From Roseobacter cerasinus (GTDB taxonomy: Bacteria; Pseudomonadota; Alphaproteobacteria; Rhodobacterales; Rhodobacteraceae), in NCBI RefSeq assembly GCF_009811755.1, contig NZ_BLIV01000006.1:62001-126000 (forward strand): 64,000 bases of DNA, written 5' to 3'. Positions 34,463-44,465 of the stretch are shown here, one piece after another. Numbering within the stretch: position 1 is the first letter of the stretch; the number at the start of each line of letters is the position of its first letter. The position numbers and the translations under genes are program-made. Under the pieces are notes generated by a model. It was not told the origin of the DNA. It searched no databases and worked only from the letters and a program-made list of their open reading frames with translations.

Positions 34463-35463
34463 GCAGCGCTCCCTCTTGAGTATGGGGCGGTCTCCAACGT
34501 GGACAAAGCGCGTTGAAACACATCCGGGTCGATGTTGCCGCCTGAAATTGTCACAATTACATCGTCTCCGGCAAGTGTATCTGGCTGGAATAGAGCGGCG
34601 GCGAGGGCAACCGCTCCGCCAGGCTCGGCCACAACCTTCAGCCGGGTGAAGGCAAGTGCGACCGCGCGCAGCGCGTCCGCCTCGGGGACCGCGAAACCGG
34701 GCCCGGCCAGGCGCCTCAGGATCGGAAAGGTCAGCACACCGGGCTGTGGCGTGACAATCGCATCGCAAAGACTGCCGGAGAGCCGGGTGTTGCGCTCAAC
34801 CCGTCCGGAGTGCAGCGAGCGCGCCACATCGTCGAAGTCTTCCGGCTCTGCGGTGCGCACCCGCAGCCCCGGGGCCTCTGCGTTGAGCGCGAGCGCGATC
34901 CCCGAGGACAGCCCGCCGCCGCCACAGCAGACAATGACATCCGCCTGAGCGATCCCGACCTCTGCGGCTTGCTCGGCAATCTCCAACCCCGTTGTGCCCT
35001 GTCCGGCAATGACCTGCGGGTCGTCATAGGGTTTGACAAGCGTGAGGCCGCGCTCGGCTTCCAGCACCGCGCCGATTTCATCCCGGTCCTCCCCGGCGGC
35101 GCGGTCATAGAGGATCACCTCAGCGCCCAGCTGTCGGGTGTTGTCGATTTTCACGCGCGGTGCGTCCTGCGGCATGATGATCGTGGCTGGTACGCCGTGC
35201 GCGCGGGCGGCCAGTGCAACGCCTTGGGCGTGATTGCCGCTTGAAAACGCCAGCACGCCCCGCGCGCGCACGTCATCCGGCAAGGCAGAGACCGCCGACC
35301 ACGCGCCGCGAAACTTGAAGCTGCCAGTGTGCTGTAGACACTCGGCCTTGATCCAGACACGGCGGCCCGCAATCTCATCCAGGAACGGCGAAGACAGCAG
35401 CGGCGTCCTGCGGGCGTGCCCCCGCAGGCGCTCCGCAGCGGCTCTGATCATGTCAATATTCAT
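34459..35463 (-). CDS. Threonine/serine dehydratase-like PLP enzyme
   Basis: A 334-residue fold-type II PLP enzyme. K50 in the GSFKFRGA motif forms the Schiff base, SSGNHAQG grips the substrate carboxylate, and CGGGGLSSG holds the phosphate. There is no C-terminal ACT regulatory domain, so it is of the catabolic type (threonine dehydratase, serine racemase or 3-hydroxyaspartate dehydratase). It overlaps the genes on both sides (11 and 4 bases). The presence of an amino-acid dehydratase between hydrolases and pca-type genes is odd and may point to an amino-acid-derived side chain, which is speculation. Confidence 0.87.
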   Translation of the reverse strand: MNIDMIRAAAERLRGHARRTPLLSSPFLDEIAGRRVWIKAECLQHTGSFKFRGAWSAVSALPDDVRARGVLAFSSGNHAQGVALAARAHGVPATIIMPQDAPRVKIDNTRQLGAEVILYDRAAGEDRDEIGAVLEAERGLTLVKPYDDPQVIAGQGTTGLEIAEQAAEVGIAQADVIVCCGGGGLSSGIALALNAEAPGLRVRTAEPEDFDDVARSLHSGRVERNTRLSGSLCDAIVTPQPGVLTFPILRRLAGPGFAVPEADALRAVALAFTRLKVVAEPGGAVALAAALFQPDTLAGDDVIVTISGGNIDPDVFQRALSTLETAPYSRGSAA

Positions 35464-36298
35464 GTGCGTGCCCCCGTTTCACTGCATTGATCCAGGTTTG
35501 CAAGGCCGCCACGGCCTCGGGTTCGTCGAGGAAGGGGATATGCCCCCGCCCATGCACTGTGACCGCGATCATATCGGGCCTGCGGCGTTGCATCTCTTCC
35601 AGCGTTTCGCGGCTCAAAAGGTCAGAATTCTCGCCCCGGATGCAGGCCAGGGGCAGCCCGCTCAGCGCATCAAAATAGGGCCAGAGATCAGGCGCCGCCT
35701 GCGCGCCCAGGCTTTCGATGGCCGTCCGAAGGCGCGGATCATAGGTGATCTCCAGCCCCGTTCGGCTCTTCTCAAAATGCTTCTCGGCCTCTTCCATCCA
35801 GCGCGCAAAGGGCACGTCTCTGAACCCGGTGTAGGTGCTCTCCATCGCGCGGGCGGCGTCGACCATGGTTTTGGCGCTGGGGGCCCGCCCGAGATAGGTG
35901 GATATGAACTCAAGCCCTTCAGGCTCAATCACCGGGCCAATGTCGTTCAAGGCAACGCCCAGCAGCCGGTCTTTCGCCGACATGGCAAGCCCCATGGCGT
36001 TGAGCCCTCCGCGCGAGGTCCCGAGGATCGCGACCTTCTCAAGCTCCATATGATCCAGCAGTTCGATCACGTCGCGGCATTCCACGGGCAGGCTGTAGTT
36101 TTTCCAGTTCGTATCCCAATCGGATTGCCCGCGGCCGCGATAGTCCATCTTGATCAGCCGAACCCCGGACAGATGCGGGGTGGCATAGTCGAAATCGCGG
36201 GTCGTGCGGGTCAGCCCCGGCAGGCAGAGTACCGGCAGGCCGCGACCCTCATCGGTGTAGTGCAGCGACAGCTTGTCAGAGGTGCGGAAAAAGCTCAT
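35453..36298 (-). CDS. Alpha/beta hydrolase
   Basis: A 281-residue alpha/beta hydrolase with nucleophile S95 in ILGTSRGG, oxyanion-hole region CLPGLTRT, an acid in RGENSDLLS and the base histidine in GRGHIPFLDEPE. These features cover esterases, lactonases and C-C hydrolases; the substrate cannot be fixed. It overlaps the haloacid dehalogenase gene by four bases upstream and the PLP enzyme gene downstream, so it is firmly part of the minus-strand operon. Confidence 0.85.
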   Translation of the reverse strand: MSFFRTSDKLSLHYTDEGRGLPVLCLPGLTRTTRDFDYATPHLSGVRLIKMDYRGRGQSDWDTNWKNYSLPVECRDVIELLDHMELEKVAILGTSRGGLNAMGLAMSAKDRLLGVALNDIGPVIEPEGLEFISTYLGRAPSAKTMVDAARAMESTYTGFRDVPFARWMEEAEKHFEKSRTGLEITYDPRLRTAIESLGAQAAPDLWPYFDALSGLPLACIRGENSDLLSRETLEEMQRRRPDMIAVTVHGRGHIPFLDEPEAVAALQTWINAVKRGHAHEY

Positions 36299-36984
36299 GT
36301 CGTCCCTGCCAGTCCCGGAATGCCGGTCAGATCGCTGAGGATGTGCGCCGGACGCCAGGGCAGCCGGTCGACAGGCTCACCGGCGCGGTTGACCCAGGCG
36401 GTGGTGAAGCCGTAGCCGGTGGCGCAGCCTGCATCCCAGCCGTTGGATGAGACAAACAGCACCTCCCCCTTTGCGCAACCAAACCGTTTGCACACGAGGT
36501 CATAGACCCGCGTGTCGGGTTTAAAGACGCCGACACTCTCGACCGATAGGCTGTCATCCAGCACATCACCGATGCCAGCGGAGGCAACCGCCCCTTTCAG
36601 CATGTCCGGCGATCCGTTGGACAGGATGGCCGTTGTCATGCCCGCGTCTTTCAACTGACGCAGCATGTCCGGCACCTCCGGATAGCTTTGCAGTTCCCAA
36701 TAGAGAGCGAGCAAGCGTTCACGCAGCGCCGCGTCACCGTCCAGCGCGGTTTTCTCCAAAGCCCAGTCGAGACCGTCTTGCGTGACCTGCCAGAAATCGC
36801 AGTGATCTCCCGTGACCGCGCGCAGCCAGGTATATTGCAGTTGTTTCTGGCGCCAGTGTTCGGCGAGCGCGGGCCAGGTGTCCTCAAGACGGGAGAAGCC
36901 CGGTTCCGCAGCCACCTGCCGGGCTGCGGCGGCCACATCGAACAAGGTCCCATATGCGTCAAAGACACAGGTTGTGATCGGCAT
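36295..36984 (-). CDS. Haloacid dehalogenase type II
   Basis: A 229-residue HAD protein of the L-2-haloacid dehalogenase class. The nucleophile is D9 in FDAYGTLFD. Other marks are the serine-asparagine pair in ILSNGSPDM, the lysine in VFKPDTRVYDL, and VSSNGWDAGCATGYGF with the late asparagine and aspartate. The conserved SSN and GWD arrangement separates type II dehalogenases from phosphatases of the fold. It is the first gene of the six-gene minus-strand operon, so the promoter should lie in 36985-37166. It hydrolyses 2-haloacids in characterised members; the true substrate here may not be halogenated. Confidence 0.88.
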   Translation of the reverse strand: MPITTCVFDAYGTLFDVAAAARQVAAEPGFSRLEDTWPALAEHWRQKQLQYTWLRAVTGDHCDFWQVTQDGLDWALEKTALDGDAALRERLLALYWELQSYPEVPDMLRQLKDAGMTTAILSNGSPDMLKGAVASAGIGDVLDDSLSVESVGVFKPDTRVYDLVCKRFGCAKGEVLFVSSNGWDAGCATGYGFTTAWVNRAGEPVDRLPWRPAHILSDLTGIPGLAGTT

Positions 36985-37166
36985 GATGGATCCCCCGCAC
37001 GTGCTTGTGGTTAGAGTGTCACGCCAAGGGCCGGGCGGAAAGGGCCAAATGTCGGGTTTTTCGGCTTTACTCTACGGGGTTCGCCGGGCAGGCTGGGCTG
37101 CACATCCCGGAGAACCTGCGCAGATACGCGGCCTCTACCACTTCTTCAATCAGGATCGGAGCTTTG

Positions 37167-37601
37167 ATGGCGCAGGTGAAGTCGGGCGATACGGTGGGCA
37201 TCCACTACACAGGGACGCTGCAGAACGGGACCGTCTTTGACAGCTCCGACGGGCGCGATCCGTTGCAGTTTACCGTGGGGTCTGGGCAGGTGATCACGGG
37301 GCTTGATGCCGCCATGCCCGGTATGGCGCTTGGGGAGAAGAAGACCGTTCAGGTGCCCTGCGACGAGGCCTATGGTCCCATCAACCCGCAGATGCGGAAG
37401 GCAGTGCCGCGCGAAGGCATCCCCGATGATGTCCCGCTCGACCTGGGCACGCTCCTGAACGTGGAGACGCCTGAAGGGCAGGCCATGCAGGTGATGGTGG
37501 TGGATGTGGATGAGGCAACCGTGACGATCGACGCCAATCATCCGCTGGCCGGGCAGGATCTGACCTTTGATATCGAAGTGATGTCGATTTCAGGCGACTG
37601 A
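37167..37601 (+). CDS. FKBP-type peptidyl-prolyl isomerase (SlyD-like)
   Basis: A 144-residue protein with the FKBP domain interrupted by an insert-in-flap domain, as in SlyD and FkpB. It opens VKSGDTVGIHYTGTLQNGTVFDSS and has GSGQVITGLDAAMPGM, both from the isomerase half, then a chaperone-like flap (about 70-120). It lacks a signal peptide and the histidine-rich tail of E. coli SlyD, so it is a cytoplasmic folding factor without obvious nickel role. The ATG at 37167 with GGAG before it is preferred over the longer frame from 37005. It stands alone, divergent from the dehalogenase operon. Confidence 0.9.
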   Translation: MAQVKSGDTVGIHYTGTLQNGTVFDSSDGRDPLQFTVGSGQVITGLDAAMPGMALGEKKTVQVPCDEAYGPINPQMRKAVPREGIPDDVPLDLGTLLNVETPEGQAMQVMVVDVDEATVTIDANHPLAGQDLTFDIEVMSISGD

Positions 37602-37707
37602 CCCGGGCTGCGCTAAGGCGTCAATTGAAAATCCCACTCCACCAACGCTGCCTGAAATCAACGATTTCGACGCGCTAAGTGATGCGTGAGGTGTTTCGTT
37701 GGACGCT

Positions 37708-38040
37708 CTAGCTGTCTTGGTCGGGCCGATGGATCGGTGTGCGCGTCACGGGCAGGCCTGTCAGCGTTGCGTTCAAATCTGCTGCTTGGCCGGTCGGCTC
37801 ATGCTGAAAGGCGAAACTGTCTTCCGCTGTGCTCTCCCGAGACACAAGGCTCATGGCGAGCGGGGCCAATCCCTCAAGACCGCTTTGCAGCCGTGGCTGC
37901 AAAACAGGATCCGACCACAAGGCCGCCAGAAAAGTGGCACCCGTCACAGGCATCAGCAGCCAGGCAACGCTGCGCGCCCGTGTGGCGCGTTCATTGCAGC
38001 GCGCCTGACGCAGCGCGCGGGTATCCAGATAAGAAACCAT
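37708..38040 (-). CDS. Small membrane-associated protein of unknown function
   Basis: About 110 residues, unrecognised. It has a basic N-terminus (LRQARCNERATRARS), one hydrophobic stretch (VAWLLMPVTGATFLAAL) and a soluble tail rich in threonine and proline. The start is uncertain: ATG 38040, ATG 38052 and TTG 38061 are in frame and none has a clear ribosome site. It lies 59 bases from the fabI end on the same strand and may be the last gene of that transcript. The membrane segment and lack of an overlapping better gene are the only support. Confidence 0.5.
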   Translation of the reverse strand: MVSYLDTRALRQARCNERATRARSVAWLLMPVTGATFLAALWSDPVLQPRLQSGLEGLAPLAMSLVSRESTAEDSFAFQHEPTGQAADLNATLTGLPVTRTPIHRPDQDS

Positions 38041-38099
38041 ACATCCAACCATACAGGCCAAATGTGGCGGTAATTTGGCGGACTGCAGGCAGTGTCAGA

Positions 38100-38891
38100 T
38101 CAGAGGTGTTCGACCTGCGGCATACCGAGCACGTGATAGCCGCCATCCACCCGGATCACTTCACCGGTTGTGCAAGCCCCCGCATCAGAGGCGAGATAGA
38201 CTGCCGTGCCACCCACCGCCTCCAGCGTCGCGTTGGAGCGCAGCGGGGCATTCTGGTCGGTGAACTTATATGTCTTGCGCGCGCCTCCGATGGCGGCGCC
38301 AGCAAGGGTCTTCATGGGGCCGGGTGAGATCGCGTTCACGCGGATACCGTCAGGGCCCAGATCATTGGCCAGATAGCGGGTGGCGCTTTCCAGCGCAGCC
38401 TTGGCCACGCCCATCACATTGTAGTTTGGCACAACCGTGTTGCTGCCCTGATAGGTCAGGGTCAGCACCGTCCCACCGTTCTCGACCATCAGCGGATGCG
38501 CCCGGCGAGTGACCTCGATCAGCGAATAGGCGCTGATGTCCATGGTCCGTTTGAAGTTCGTGCGGCTGGTGTTCAGGATGCGCCCGGTCAGCTCCGCCTT
38601 GTCGGAAAAGGCAATGGCATGCACCAGAAAATCGATGGTCGGCCAGCGATTGCCCAACTGGTCAAAGGCCGTATCCAGCGACGCATCATCAGTCACATCC
38701 ACATCGACCATGAAGTCGGAGCCGACCGATGCGGCCAGCGGCTTCAGCCGCGTGCCAAAGGCGTCACCCTGGTAGGTGAACGCCAGTTCGGCGCCTGCCT
38801 CGGACATGGCTTTCGCGATGCCCCATGCGATGGAGCGTTCATTCGCAACGCCCATGATGAGCCCGCGCTTTCCGTTCAGTAGACCAGACAT
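38100..38891 (-). CDS. fabI: Enoyl-[acyl-carrier-protein] reductase (NADH), FabI
   Basis: A 263-residue SDR-type reductase that performs the last step of each fatty-acid elongation round. FabI features are GVANERSIAWGIA (14-26) for NADH, Y147 and Y157 with K164 in the YxxxxxxK arrangement special to FabI, and FKRTMDISAYS. It follows fabB by nine bases on the minus strand. The FabI class is the triclosan target in other bacteria. Start ATG 38891 is the only good one. Confidence 0.95.
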   Translation of the reverse strand: MSGLLNGKRGLIMGVANERSIAWGIAKAMSEAGAELAFTYQGDAFGTRLKPLAASVGSDFMVDVDVTDDASLDTAFDQLGNRWPTIDFLVHAIAFSDKAELTGRILNTSRTNFKRTMDISAYSLIEVTRRAHPLMVENGGTVLTLTYQGSNTVVPNYNVMGVAKAALESATRYLANDLGPDGIRVNAISPGPMKTLAGAAIGGARKTYKFTDQNAPLRSNATLEAVGGTAVYLASDAGACTTGEVIRVDGGYHVLGMPQVEHL

Positions 38892-38900
38892 ATATGCCTC

Positions 38901-40130
38901 TTAACCGAGATACTTTGACAGAATCATCGACCCGTTCGTACCGCCAAACCCAAAGGAGTTGGTCATGACGGAATCCAAACCTGCATTCTCAACCAGCTCC
39001 GTCGCAATCTCCGAGGCTTGAAAGGCCGGGTCCAGCGTTTCGACATTGATCGACGGTGCGATAAAGTCATCTTTCAGCATCAGCAAGCAATAGATTGCCT
39101 CTTGCGCGCCGGCGGCACCCTGGCTGTGACCCGTCATGGATTTGGTCGAACTGACGGGCGGTTGCGTCTTGCCGTCGAATGCGCGGCGTACCGCCTCCAT
39201 TTCCGGCTGGTCACCTGCGGGGGTCGAGGTGCCGTGTGCGTTGATGTAGCTCACGCTGCGGCCTTCGGGCAGGGTGTCAAGCGCCAGCGTCATGGCCCGC
39301 TCGCCGCCTTCGCCCGACGGGGCGACCATGTCGTGGCCATCAGATGTCGCGGCGTAGCCGGTGACTTCCGCATAGATATGCGCGCCGCGCGCCAGGGCGT
39401 GTTCCAGCGTTTCCAGAACCACAATGCCACCGCCGCCGGAGATCACGAACCCATCTCGGTTCTCATCGAAGGCCCGCGAGGCCTTGTCAGGCGTGTCATT
39501 GAATTTGGACGACATCGCCCCCATCGCGTCAAAGAGGCATGACAGTGTCCAGTCCAACTCCTCCCCGCCGCCTGCGAACATCACGTCCTGTTTGCCCAGC
39601 ATGATCTGCTCGGCGGCATTACCGATACAGTGCAGCGAGGTGGAGCAAGCCGAGGTGATGGAATAGTTGATGCCCTTGATCTTGAACGCGGTCGAGAGGT
39701 TCGCGCTGACCGTCGAAGACATGCATTTGGGCACGGCAAAGGGACCAATCCGTTTGGTCGCCCCGGTGTTTTTCACAACCTCATGCGCGGTGAGCATCGC
39801 GCTGGTGGATGGCCCGCCAGAGCCTGCCACCAGCCCTGTGCGTGGGTTCGAAATGATGTCTTCATCCAGCCCCGCGTCCGCAATCGCCTGCTCCATGGCG
39901 ATATAGGCATAGGCCGAACCCGGCCCCATAAAGCGCAGTGTGCGCTTGTCGATATGCTCTTTCACATCGAGTTTGAGCGTGCCCGCCACCTGACTGCGGA
40001 ACCCGTGCTCTGCCATCTCGGGGCTGGCGACGATCCCGCCGGCGCCGGATTTCAACGAGGCCAAAACCTCTTCGGCGTTGTTCCCGATGGATGAGACGAT
40101 GCCCAACCCTGTCACGACGACGCGGCGCAT
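38901..40130 (-). CDS. fabB: 3-oxoacyl-ACP synthase I, FabB
   Basis: A 409-residue condensing enzyme. The nucleophile is C162 in [12 protein letters not shown], with histidines in [11 protein letters not shown] and [11 protein letters not shown] completing the Cys-His-His triad. Together with FabA it elongates unsaturated acyl chains, and the two genes are adjacent here (38 bases apart) as in other alphaproteobacteria. The ATG at 40130 preceded by GGAGAG is used; the frame stays open upstream only because of composition. Cytoplasmic homodimer by family knowledge. Confidence 0.95.
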   Translation of the reverse strand: MRRVVVTGLGIVSSIGNNAEEVLASLKSGAGGIVASPEMAEHGFRSQVAGTLKLDVKEHIDKRTLRFMGPGSAYAYIAMEQAIADAGLDEDIISNPRTGLVAGSGGPSTSAMLTAHEVVKNTGATKRIGPFAVPKCMSSTVSANLSTAFKIKGINYSITSACSTSLHCIGNAAEQIMLGKQDVMFAGGGEELDWTLSCLFDAMGAMSSKFNDTPDKASRAFDENRDGFVISGGGGIVVLETLEHALARGAHIYAEVTGYAATSDGHDMVAPSGEGGERAMTLALDTLPEGRSVSYINAHGTSTPAGDQPEMEAVRRAFDGKTQPPVSSTKSMTGHSQGAAGAQEAIYCLLMLKDDFIAPSINVETLDPAFQASEIATELVENAGLDSVMTNSFGFGGTNGSMILSKYLG

Positions 40131-40168
40131 GGCGCTCTCCTTCATAGTCTCAAATCGCCTGCCCGGGG

Positions 40169-40678
40169 TTAGTTTTCCGACAGCGCGACCTTCATGTCGG
40201 TGACCTGATAGATGGTTTCTCCATCCGCTTCCACCCGGCCATTTGCGACCCCCATTGTCAAGCGCCGGGTCTGCACCGCTTTTGTGAAATCCACGTAGTA
40301 GGTCAGCATCTTGCGATCCGGCCGCACCATGCCTGTGAGCTTCACCTCGCCGACACCCAGCGCATAGCCGCGCCCCTGCCAGCCGCGCCAGCCAAGGTTG
40401 AATCCGGTCAGCTGCCACAAACCGTCAAGACCCAGGCAGCCGGGCATGATCGGATTGCCCGGAAAGTGACAGTCGAAAAACCACAGATCGGGCGTGATGT
40501 CGAACTCGGCCACCACATGGCCTTTGCCATGGTCTCCACCATCGCCTGAAATATCGGTGATCCGGTCCATCATCAGCATCGGCGGCTCTGGAAGCTGCGC
40601 ATTGCCGGGCCCGAAAAGCTCTCCCCGCGCGCATTTCAGCAGGGCGTCTTTGTCAAATGTGGTGGGGTATTGGCCCAT
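40169..40678 (-). CDS. fabA: 3-hydroxydecanoyl-ACP dehydratase/isomerase, FabA
   Basis: A 169-residue hot-dog fold enzyme that dehydrates 3-hydroxydecanoyl-ACP and isomerises the double bond, starting unsaturated fatty acid synthesis. H71 in the stretch [16 protein letters not shown] and D85 are the catalytic pair. Start ATG 40678 follows AGGAGAGG. It is the first gene of the fabA-fabB-fabI run and diverges from irr across a 208-base gap that must hold both promoters. Confidence 0.95.
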   Translation of the reverse strand: MGQYPTTFDKDALLKCARGELFGPGNAQLPEPPMLMMDRITDISGDGGDHGKGHVVAEFDITPDLWFFDCHFPGNPIMPGCLGLDGLWQLTGFNLGWRGWQGRGYALGVGEVKLTGMVRPDRKMLTYYVDFTKAVQTRRLTMGVANGRVEADGETIYQVTDMKVALSEN

Positions 40679-40886
40679 GTCGGCGCCTCTCCTGCTCGGC
40701 ATTCTTTTATGTTCAAACCCCTCTAGCATCGCGTTTGCAGCCTTCGCAAGTCTGTGCCGCTTGGCTGGCCCAAGCGGCCCGCGGCACGGGGCTGCGGCAA
40801 ATGCGACCCGTCAAATCGCCGGAATCCAATTGAAAACACCCCCTATTGACCCTTATATGATCAAGAAGACGTAACAAGAGCGTGCC

Positions 40887-41306
40887 ATGACACCTGCGCA
40901 ACAGATCATCGGGGCCGACTGGCTTGCCAAAGCCGGGCTGAGACCAACCCGGCAACGCGTCACCCTGGCGACGCTACTCATCGGCGATGGACAGCATCGC
41001 CACGTGACGGCGGAAAGCCTGTTCGCAACGGCCAAAAAGCAAGGTGAGACGGTATCGCTCGCGACCGTCTACAACACATTGCGTGCCTTCTGCGATGCGG
41101 GGCTGATGCAAGAGGTGACCGTGGACGGTGCCAAAAGCTACTTCGACACCAACACACACGACCACCCGCATTTTTTCTGGGAAGAAGAAGACCGGCTGAC
41201 CGATGCGCCAGCCGAAGAGTTGGTGATCGCGCAGCTGCCGGACGCGCCGGAAGGCGCGGAGATCGCGTCGGTCGATGTTGTGATCCGCTTGCGTCGGAAA
41301 CCCTAG
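40887..41306 (+). CDS. irr: Irr, iron-responsive Fur-family regulator
   Basis: A 139-residue Fur-family protein. The winged helix lies at about 17-80 (LRPTRQRVTLATLL, VSLATVYNTLRAF as recognition helix). The HxH-type run THDHPHFFWEEEDR is where Irr senses haem or metal; the C-terminal cysteine zinc motifs of classical Fur are absent. Irr represses or activates iron genes in Rhizobiales and Rhodobacterales according to haem status. Its place divergent from fabA is common in the Roseobacter group. A short gap then leads to the phytanoyl-CoA dioxygenase gene on the same strand. Confidence 0.9.
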   Translation: MTPAQQIIGADWLAKAGLRPTRQRVTLATLLIGDGQHRHVTAESLFATAKKQGETVSLATVYNTLRAFCDAGLMQEVTVDGAKSYFDTNTHDHPHFFWEEEDRLTDAPAEELVIAQLPDAPEGAEIASVDVVIRLRRKP

Positions 41307-41321
41307 GGTCTCCCCTCAAGA

Positions 41322-42128
41322 ATGACACCGTTGATTTCGCGGACCGATATCGAAACCTATGCACGCGATGGGGTTGTCTTCCTTCGTGGTCTGTTTGCCG
41401 ATCATGTGCAGGGCTTACGGGCGGGCGTGGCACGCAATATGGCACAGCCGGGTCCTTACGCCGCCGAAAACCTGCAGAAACACGAGACAGGCCGCTTCTT
41501 TGATGACTACTGCAACTGGCAACGCATACCGGAATTTGAGGCCGCCTGCCACGACGCTGCCATCCTCGATGCCGCTGCAGACTTGATGCAAAGCGACAGG
41601 GTCCAGCTCTTCCATGATCATGTGCTGGTCAAGGAGCCGGGCACGTCGAAACCCACGCCATGGCATCAGGATGCGCCTTACTATTTTGTAGAGGGCTGCC
41701 AGTTGATCAGTTTCTGGGTGCCGCTCGACCCGGTGAAGGAGGCAACGCTGCGCTGCGTCGCGGGCTCTCACCTTTGGCCGAAGCCGGTCTTGCCGACGCG
41801 CTGGCTGGCCGAGACGAATTTCTACCCCGACAGTGACGCCTATATGCCGGTTCCCGACCCGGACACCGAAGAGATGGACATCCGGGAGTTCGAGATGCAG
41901 CCTGGCGACGCGATAGCCTTCCACTACGGTGTGCTGCACGGCGCGCGCGGTAATACGGCCGCAACTCGTCGGCGCGCCTTTTCGCTGCGCTTGCTAGGTG
42001 ACGACGCGCGCTATGTGGCACGTCCGGGGCCAACCTCGCCCCCTTTTCCTGGCCATGACATGACACCGGGTCAGAGCTTGCGGAGCGACTGGTTCCCAAT
42101 TCTCCTGGACCGTGCAACAGGCAGGTAA
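41322..42128 (+). CDS. Phytanoyl-CoA dioxygenase family protein
   Basis: A 268-residue Fe(II)/2-oxoglutarate oxygenase. The iron triad is H115 and D117 in PWHQDAP and H206 in VLHGARGN, with an arginine some ten residues later for 2-oxoglutarate. The start DIETYARDGVVFLRGLF is the usual PhyH opening. Bacterial members hydroxylate small acids, ectoine or phosphonates, so the substrate is not given by the family. It follows irr by 15 bases and may be co-transcribed with it. Confidence 0.87.
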   Translation: MTPLISRTDIETYARDGVVFLRGLFADHVQGLRAGVARNMAQPGPYAAENLQKHETGRFFDDYCNWQRIPEFEAACHDAAILDAAADLMQSDRVQLFHDHVLVKEPGTSKPTPWHQDAPYYFVEGCQLISFWVPLDPVKEATLRCVAGSHLWPKPVLPTRWLAETNFYPDSDAYMPVPDPDTEEMDIREFEMQPGDAIAFHYGVLHGARGNTAATRRRAFSLRLLGDDARYVARPGPTSPPFPGHDMTPGQSLRSDWFPILLDRATGR

Positions 42129-42157
42129 GGTGGGCTTTCAGGCCACCTTTGCCTCCC

Positions 42158-43027
42158 TCAAAACCATTGCCCCGGCTCCATAAGCCCCAGATCAAGCAGT
42201 TGCCGCGACTGCCATTCAAAGGGTGCCGAGTTGTGCCATTTGAAGGTCTGGATAGCCTCCCGGCTGCCCGGATTGCGCGTGAGCGCCTTGGCGGCCCGGA
42301 AGGAACAAATGGCTGCGGTGATGTTGTGATGCCATGGACAGGCGAATGTGTTGTACTCCTCGTCGGAGAATCTGTGGTCCTCCTGCATCTTCAGCCCCGG
42401 TTTCGCCCGAAACAGCGCGATCCGGTCAATCCTGCGCCTTGTGGCCGGCACATATTCTTCAAATCGCCAGCGCAACCCGCCAAAAAAATCGAGCTGCCGT
42501 TCCTTCGGTGCGCCGTCTTGCGCCGTATCCTTCCGCGCCAAAGCATAATACCCCGACCGGTCCAGGAAGGCGTGCTCACGAGAGACGGCATGGGGGTGTG
42601 CGCTCAGATCATCCGCATAGAGATCGATCACATAGGAGAGCATCGCATCGCGCCGCTCTTCGCTGTGAAATGCCAGCAACTCCCCCACAGTGCGGGTCTC
42701 GCAGAACGGAAAGAACAGATACTCGGCGTTGTAACAGTAGTAGATCCAGGCGCCGGGTGCGGCCGCCGAAACCGCATCGACCGCGCTGCGCACGGCACCC
42801 TGCGCCGTGGCGTCATAACTCACGCGGTGAATCTGCTGTGCCAAGTCTTCGGGAAGGGCCATCCTTTGCGGCATGAAGACAACAACGGCGCCAAACCCCA
42901 TCTGCAAATGATGCTGCAGGGTCGAGGCGATCTCGACCTCATCCTCGACAAAGATCAAAGCCACTGGTCCCCTGCGCAGCTCCGCCCGAGCGGTCTTCAG
43001 AAAACTGTCGAGACTGTCATGGGTCAT
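42158..43027 (-). CDS. Protein of unknown function, possibly glycosyltransferase-like
   Basis: A 289-residue protein I do not recognise with certainty. Its first 100 residues alternate strands and helices ([52 protein letters not shown]) in a way that recalls a GT-A-like glycosyltransferase or related nucleotide fold, and the tail is rich in His, Trp and Arg ([20 protein letters not shown]). No DxD is placed convincingly. It is convergent with the dioxygenase gene and divergent from miaB. A Roseobacter-type conserved hypothetical is the safe label. Confidence 0.65.
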   Translation of the reverse strand: MTHDSLDSFLKTARAELRRGPVALIFVEDEVEIASTLQHHLQMGFGAVVVFMPQRMALPEDLAQQIHRVSYDATAQGAVRSAVDAVSAAAPGAWIYYCYNAEYLFFPFCETRTVGELLAFHSEERRDAMLSYVIDLYADDLSAHPHAVSREHAFLDRSGYYALARKDTAQDGAPKERQLDFFGGLRWRFEEYVPATRRRIDRIALFRAKPGLKMQEDHRFSDEEYNTFACPWHHNITAAICSFRAAKALTRNPGSREAIQTFKWHNSAPFEWQSRQLLDLGLMEPGQWF

Positions 43028-43139
43028 GGGCGCTCCTGCGGTCGCATTAGGGCAGGTTTGGTTAAATCCCGGTTCATTGCAAGCTGTGGCAGCGGCTGAT
43101 ATGCAGCGCGCATTTCCACCTCAGAACCGGACACCTGCC

Positions 43140-44465
43140 ATGACCGCGCCCAAGAAGCTCTTTGTAAAGACCTACGGCTGCCAGATGAACGTCTATGACA
43201 GCGAACGCATGGCCGAGACGCTGGGCGGGCAGGGCTATGTGCAGACCGACGTGGCGGAAGACGCGGATATGATTCTGCTCAACACCTGCCACATCCGCGA
43301 AAAAGCGGCAGAGAAGGTCTACTCCGAACTGGGCCGCCTGAAGCCTTTGAAGATGGCCAATCCCGATCTCAAGATCGGCGTGGCGGGCTGCGTGGCACAG
43401 GCTGAAGGCGAAGAGATCATGCGCCGCCAGCCAGCGGTGGATCTGGTGGTGGGCCCGCAGTCCTACCACCGCCTGCCGCAAATGGAGGCGCGGCTGCGGC
43501 AGGGCAAAACCGCGCTCGACACGGATTTCCCGGAAGAGGACAAATTCGACCGTCTGCAAAGCCGCCCAAAGGCGAAACGCGCGCCCTCGGCCTTTCTGAC
43601 CGTGCAGGAAGGCTGTGATAAATTCTGTGCCTTCTGCGTGGTGCCCTATACCCGTGGGGCCGAGACCAGCCGCCCGATGACCCGCATCCTCGATGAGGCG
43701 CGCGACCTGGTGGAGCGGGGCGTGCGCGAGATCACCCTGCTGGGTCAGAACGTGAACGCCTATCACGGCGCAGGCCCGGACGGCGCCGAGCAGAGCCTCG
43801 CACAGCTGATCTGGGCGCTCAACGATATCGACGGGCTGGCGCGCATCCGATTCACCACGTCGCACCCAAATGACATGAGCGACGATCTGATCGAGGCGCA
43901 TGGCAGTTGCAAGAAGCTGATGCCTTATCTGCATTTGCCGGTGCAGTCCGGCTCGGACAGGATCCTCAAACGGATGAACCGCAGCCATACTGCGGAGAGC
44001 TATCTGCGGCTGATCGAACGGATTCGCGCCGCGCGCCCTGATATTCTGATGTCCGGGGACTTCATCGTGGGCTTCCCGGAAGAGACAGAGGCGGATTTTC
44101 AGGCGACGCTCGACCTGATTGAAGCCGTGAAATACGGCTACGCCTATTCCTTCAAGTACTCCACCCGGCCCGGCACACCGGCGGCGGAGCGTCCGCAGGT
44201 CGATCCGGATGTGGCGGACGAGCGGCTTCAACGTCTGCAAGCCCTGATCACTCGCCAGCAACAGCAAATCCAGACCGACATGGTCGGTCGCAGCACCAAG
44301 GTGCTGGTGGAAAAACCCGGGCGTGATCCGGGGCAGATGCTCGGGAAATCAGAGTATCTGCACGCGGTGCACATCGACGGCTCAGACGCTGCCATCGGTG
44401 ATATCGTCCCGGTGAGAATCACCGCTGCCAAACGCAACTCCCTGGCTGCAGTGCGGCAGGATTAA
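43140..44465 (+). CDS. miaB: tRNA-2-methylthio-N6-dimethylallyladenosine synthase, MiaB
   Basis: A 441-residue radical-SAM methylthiotransferase that modifies A37 of tRNAs. The N-terminal domain ligates the auxiliary cluster through cysteines in YGCQMN, NTCHIR and GCVAQ. The radical-SAM cluster is C159, C163 and C166 in [13 protein letters not shown] domain closes the protein (about 375-440). Start ATG 43140; the frame remains open upstream into the divergent neighbour but without MiaB character. It begins the series of genes that in related genomes leads on to phoH. Confidence 0.95.
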   Translation: MTAPKKLFVKTYGCQMNVYDSERMAETLGGQGYVQTDVAEDADMILLNTCHIREKAAEKVYSELGRLKPLKMANPDLKIGVAGCVAQAEGEEIMRRQPAVDLVVGPQSYHRLPQMEARLRQGKTALDTDFPEEDKFDRLQSRPKAKRAPSAFLTVQEGCDKFCAFCVVPYTRGAETSRPMTRILDEARDLVERGVREITLLGQNVNAYHGAGPDGAEQSLAQLIWALNDIDGLARIRFTTSHPNDMSDDLIEAHGSCKKLMPYLHLPVQSGSDRILKRMNRSHTAESYLRLIERIRAARPDILMSGDFIVGFPEETEADFQATLDLIEAVKYGYAYSFKYSTRPGTPAAERPQVDPDVADERLQRLQALITRQQQQIQTDMVGRSTKVLVEKPGRDPGQMLGKSEYLHAVHIDGSDAAIGDIVPVRITAAKRNSLAAVRQD

